6,872 nt of DNA from Burkholderiales bacterium (lineage in GTDB: Bacteria; Pseudomonadota; Gammaproteobacteria; Burkholderiales; SG8-41), in NCBI GenBank assembly GCA_005800795.1, contig SYEN01000475.1:1-6872 (forward strand), read 5' to 3'. The position numbers and the translations under genes are program-made. Position 1 is the stretch's first letter. Every line of letters begins with the position of its first letter. This document shows, piece by piece, positions 5,439 through 6,872 of the stretch. The notes under the pieces were generated by a model. That model was not told the DNA's origin, did no database searches, and was given only the letters and a program-made list of their open reading frames with translations.

Positions 5439-6413
5439 ATGAAGAAATTTAGTGGCGTAACGGTCTGGATGCTGGCCGCCGGGCCATGGTTGGCGGCGAT
5501 TGATGTGGCTAATGCGCAGGGCTACCCCAACAAGCCGATTCGTTTTATCACGCCCTACGCGCCGGGTGGCAGCACCTCAGTAATGGCGCGCATGATCGGA
5601 CAGCATCTGACTGAGCGTTGGGGCCAAAACGTGATCGTCGACAACCGGCCTGGCGGCAACACCATTATCGGCACCGAAACCGTGGCTCGCAGTGCGCCCG
5701 ACGGTTACACCATACTGCTCGTCACCAGCACGCATTCAATACTCTCAAGCCTGACCAGGACGCCGTACGACCCGGTAAGGGATTTTGCGCCGGTAGCCAC
5801 CATCGGCGTTAGCCCGCAGGTGCTGGTGCTGAACATGGCCGTGCAGGCCAATACCGTGCAGGAAGTGATCGCGCTCGCCAAGGCACGTCCCGGTCAGCTT
5901 AATTTTGCCTCGTCGGGTGCCGGTGGGCCGACGCATCTCTCCGGTGAGCTGTTCAACCTGATCACAGGCGTGAAAACGCAGCACATTCCGTACAAAGGCG
6001 CGGGGCCGGCGATGATTGATCTCATCGGCGGACAGGTGCAGATGTTTTTTTCAGTGCCGGTGAACATCGTCAACCATGTAAAAGGCGGCAAGCTAAAGGC
6101 CGTTGCTGTAACGGGCGCCAACCGGGTACCGGCATTGCCCAATATGCCGACTTTTAGCGAGGCGGGTCTGCCAACCTTTGATGTGAAAACCTGGAATGCC
6201 GTGATGGCGCCTGCTGGCACGCCCAAGCCCATACTCGACAAGCTGTCCGCGGAAATCGGCGTGATGTTGACGCTGCCTGCGATCAAGGAAAGGCTGGATG
6301 CATTAGGCACCACCACCATGATTTCCACGCCGGAGCAGTTCGGCGCGATGTTGAAATCGGAAATTGCGCTTTATCTGAAGGTGATCAAGTCCGCTAATAT
6401 TCGTATTGATTGA
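5439..6413 (+). CDS. Bug/TctC-family periplasmic tricarboxylate-type substrate-binding protein (second copy)
   Basis: This is a 324-residue periplasmic receptor. The start at 5439 has a GGAGAG ribosome site a few nt upstream. An in-frame ATG at 5382 would put the terminator inside the gene and is rejected. The signal peptide ends near residue 26 (DVANA|QGYP). Motifs in order are YPNKPIRFITPYAPGGS, VDNRPGGNTIIG, SAPDGYTIL, VRDFAPVATIG, EVIALAKARPGQLNFASSG, HLSGELF, HIPYKGAGPAMIDLIGGQV and KLKAVAVTGANR. In the segment PGGSTSVMAR a Ser replaces the Asp usually found (PGGxxDxxAR), an Asp that the first Bug copy keeps. The two copies share the family pattern but are clearly diverged, so they probably bind different ligands. 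No membrane subunits are nearby. Confidence 0.92.
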   Translation: MKKFSGVTVWMLAAGPWLAAIDVANAQGYPNKPIRFITPYAPGGSTSVMARMIGQHLTERWGQNVIVDNRPGGNTIIGTETVARSAPDGYTILLVTSTHSILSSLTRTPYDPVRDFAPVATIGVSPQVLVLNMAVQANTVQEVIALAKARPGQLNFASSGAGGPTHLSGELFNLITGVKTQHIPYKGAGPAMIDLIGGQVQMFFSVPVNIVNHVKGGKLKAVAVTGANRVPALPNMPTFSEAGLPTFDVKTWNAVMAPAGTPKPILDKLSAEIGVMLTLPAIKERLDALGTTTMISTPEQFGAMLKSEIALYLKVIKSANIRID

Positions 6414-6468
6414 AGTGGGCCTGTAGGCATTCCCACGAGCCGGCCTTGCGCGCGGTGGTAATTTTTAC

Positions 6469-6496
6469 TTGAAAATTCAGTGGTTTACTGTAAAAT
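6469..6496 (+). promoter_or_regulatory. Probable promoter of the rpsF operon
   Basis: TTGAAA (6469-6474) and TAAAAT (6491-6496) are separated by 16 bp, giving a start near 6503 and a leader of about 135 nt before rpsF. This is the best sigma-70-like pair in the 223-nt gap. The hairpin just after the preceding stop (GTGGG at 6415-6419 with CCCAC at 6432-6436) lacks a T run and is not called a terminator. Confidence 0.5.
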
Positions 6497-6578
6497 CCTC
6501 GCCTCGGTTGGGAAGCCCCCCGGGCTGGCTGGCCGGTTTTTATGTAAGTACCTGTTTTAAAAAGACTTTTTAATCCTT

Positions 6579-6605
6579 GCCTCACCGTCCCGCATAACGG
6601 GAGGC
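6579..6605 (+). promoter_or_regulatory. Candidate S6:S18-binding leader hairpin of rpsF
   Basis: The lower stem GCC (6579-6581) pairs with GGC (6603-6605). A 5' bulge TCACCG (6582-6587) carries CCG. The upper stem TCCCG (6588-6592) pairs with CGGGA (6598-6602) around loop CATAA. As I recall, the S6:S18 complex represses its own operon by binding a leader hairpin whose bulge carries a conserved CCG that mimics its 16S rRNA site. Position (31 nt before the ATG) and shape fit. It was not tested against a covariance model. Confidence 0.55.
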
Positions 6606-6636
6606 CCATTGTTTTAGCCCATAAGGAGCCTATTGT

Positions 6637-6872
6637 ATGCGACATTATGAAATCGTTTTTATCGTCCATCCGGACCAGAGTGAGCAGGTTCCCGGCATGG
6701 TTGACCGCTATAGCCAGATGATTACTGGCCGTAACGGCAAAATCCACCGGCATGAGGATTGGGGGCGTCGTCAGATGACTTTTCCGATCCAGAAAATGCA
6801 CAAGGCTCACTACGTGCTGCTCAACATCGAGTGCGACAACGAAACGTTACTGGAACTCGAACACGCGTTCAA
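6637..6872 (+). CDS. rpsF: 30S ribosomal protein S6 (3' end cut by window edge)
   Basis: S6 is a small-subunit protein that binds 16S rRNA as a heterodimer with S18. The first 78 codons are visible, beginning MRHYEIVFIVHPDQSEQVPGMVDRY. They include the family blocks GKIHRHEDWGRRQM, PIQKMHKAHYVLLNIE and the start of ETLLELEHAF. The ribosome site AAGGAG (6623-6628) is 8 nt before the ATG. S6 is usually 95-135 residues, so the end lies beyond the window. In related bacteria rpsF is followed by priB, rpsR and rplI, which cannot be checked here. Confidence 0.97.
   Translation, partial: MRHYEIVFIVHPDQSEQVPGMVDRYSQMITGRNGKIHRHEDWGRRQMTFPIQKMHKAHYVLLNIECDNETLLELEHAF

Noticed and set aside
6415..6436. 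Intrinsic terminator after the second Bug gene
   Set aside because: A GTGGG/CCCAC stem exists, but no T run follows.

Overview
The window reads as an ordinary bacterial chromosome segment, most likely from a betaproteobacterium (Burkholderiales-like). The grounds are a moderately high GC content, several orphan periplasmic solute receptors of the Bug/TctC type (a family greatly expanded in that group), and a ribosomal protein S6 gene (rpsF) at the right edge. No tRNA, rRNA, insertion sequence or CRISPR array was seen.

Layout. Positions 1-2523 hold three minus-strand genes for exported proteins. Reading leftwards from 2523 they are a Bug receptor, a two-domain secreted protein of unknown function 23 nt behind it, and, after a 140-nt structured gap, the first 194 codons of a TRAP (DctP-type) receptor that runs off the window. 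A divergent intergenic region (2524-2646) separates them from the plus-strand half. That half contains an OsmC-family gene with an in-frame TGA, a compact promoter/mini-ORF/terminator unit, an argD-like gene lacking its whole middle, a SnoaL/NTF2-like gene 1 nt after it, a cupin-like/rubredoxin fusion, a second Bug receptor, and the rpsF leader with the start of rpsF.

Main observation. The OsmC-like gene at 2647-3189 is one 181-codon frame interrupted by a single TGA (2896-2898), located where OsmC proteins carry the reactive N-terminal cysteine. Homology continues in the same frame on both sides. Immediately after the TGA lies a hairpin that closely resembles the bacterial selenocysteine insertion element: GGUUGC at the same offset from UGA as in E. 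coli fdhF (recalled, not looked up), a bulged U and GGU at the apex. I interpret it as a selenoprotein (Sec84, with Cys155 as the probable partner), not as two genes or a pseudogene. Ordinary genes in the window end in TGA, so a general reassignment of TGA is unlikely.

Secondary observations are: the argD relic in which about 90 N-terminal residues are joined in frame to about 40 C-terminal residues; an arginine-rich 21-codon mini-ORF between a good promoter and an intrinsic terminator just upstream of it; the cupin-rubredoxin fusion; and a hairpin in the rpsF leader whose CCG-containing bulge resembles the S6:S18 autoregulatory motif. The receptors suggest a scavenging lifestyle based on organic acids, but the window contains no transporter membrane subunits and no complete pathway.
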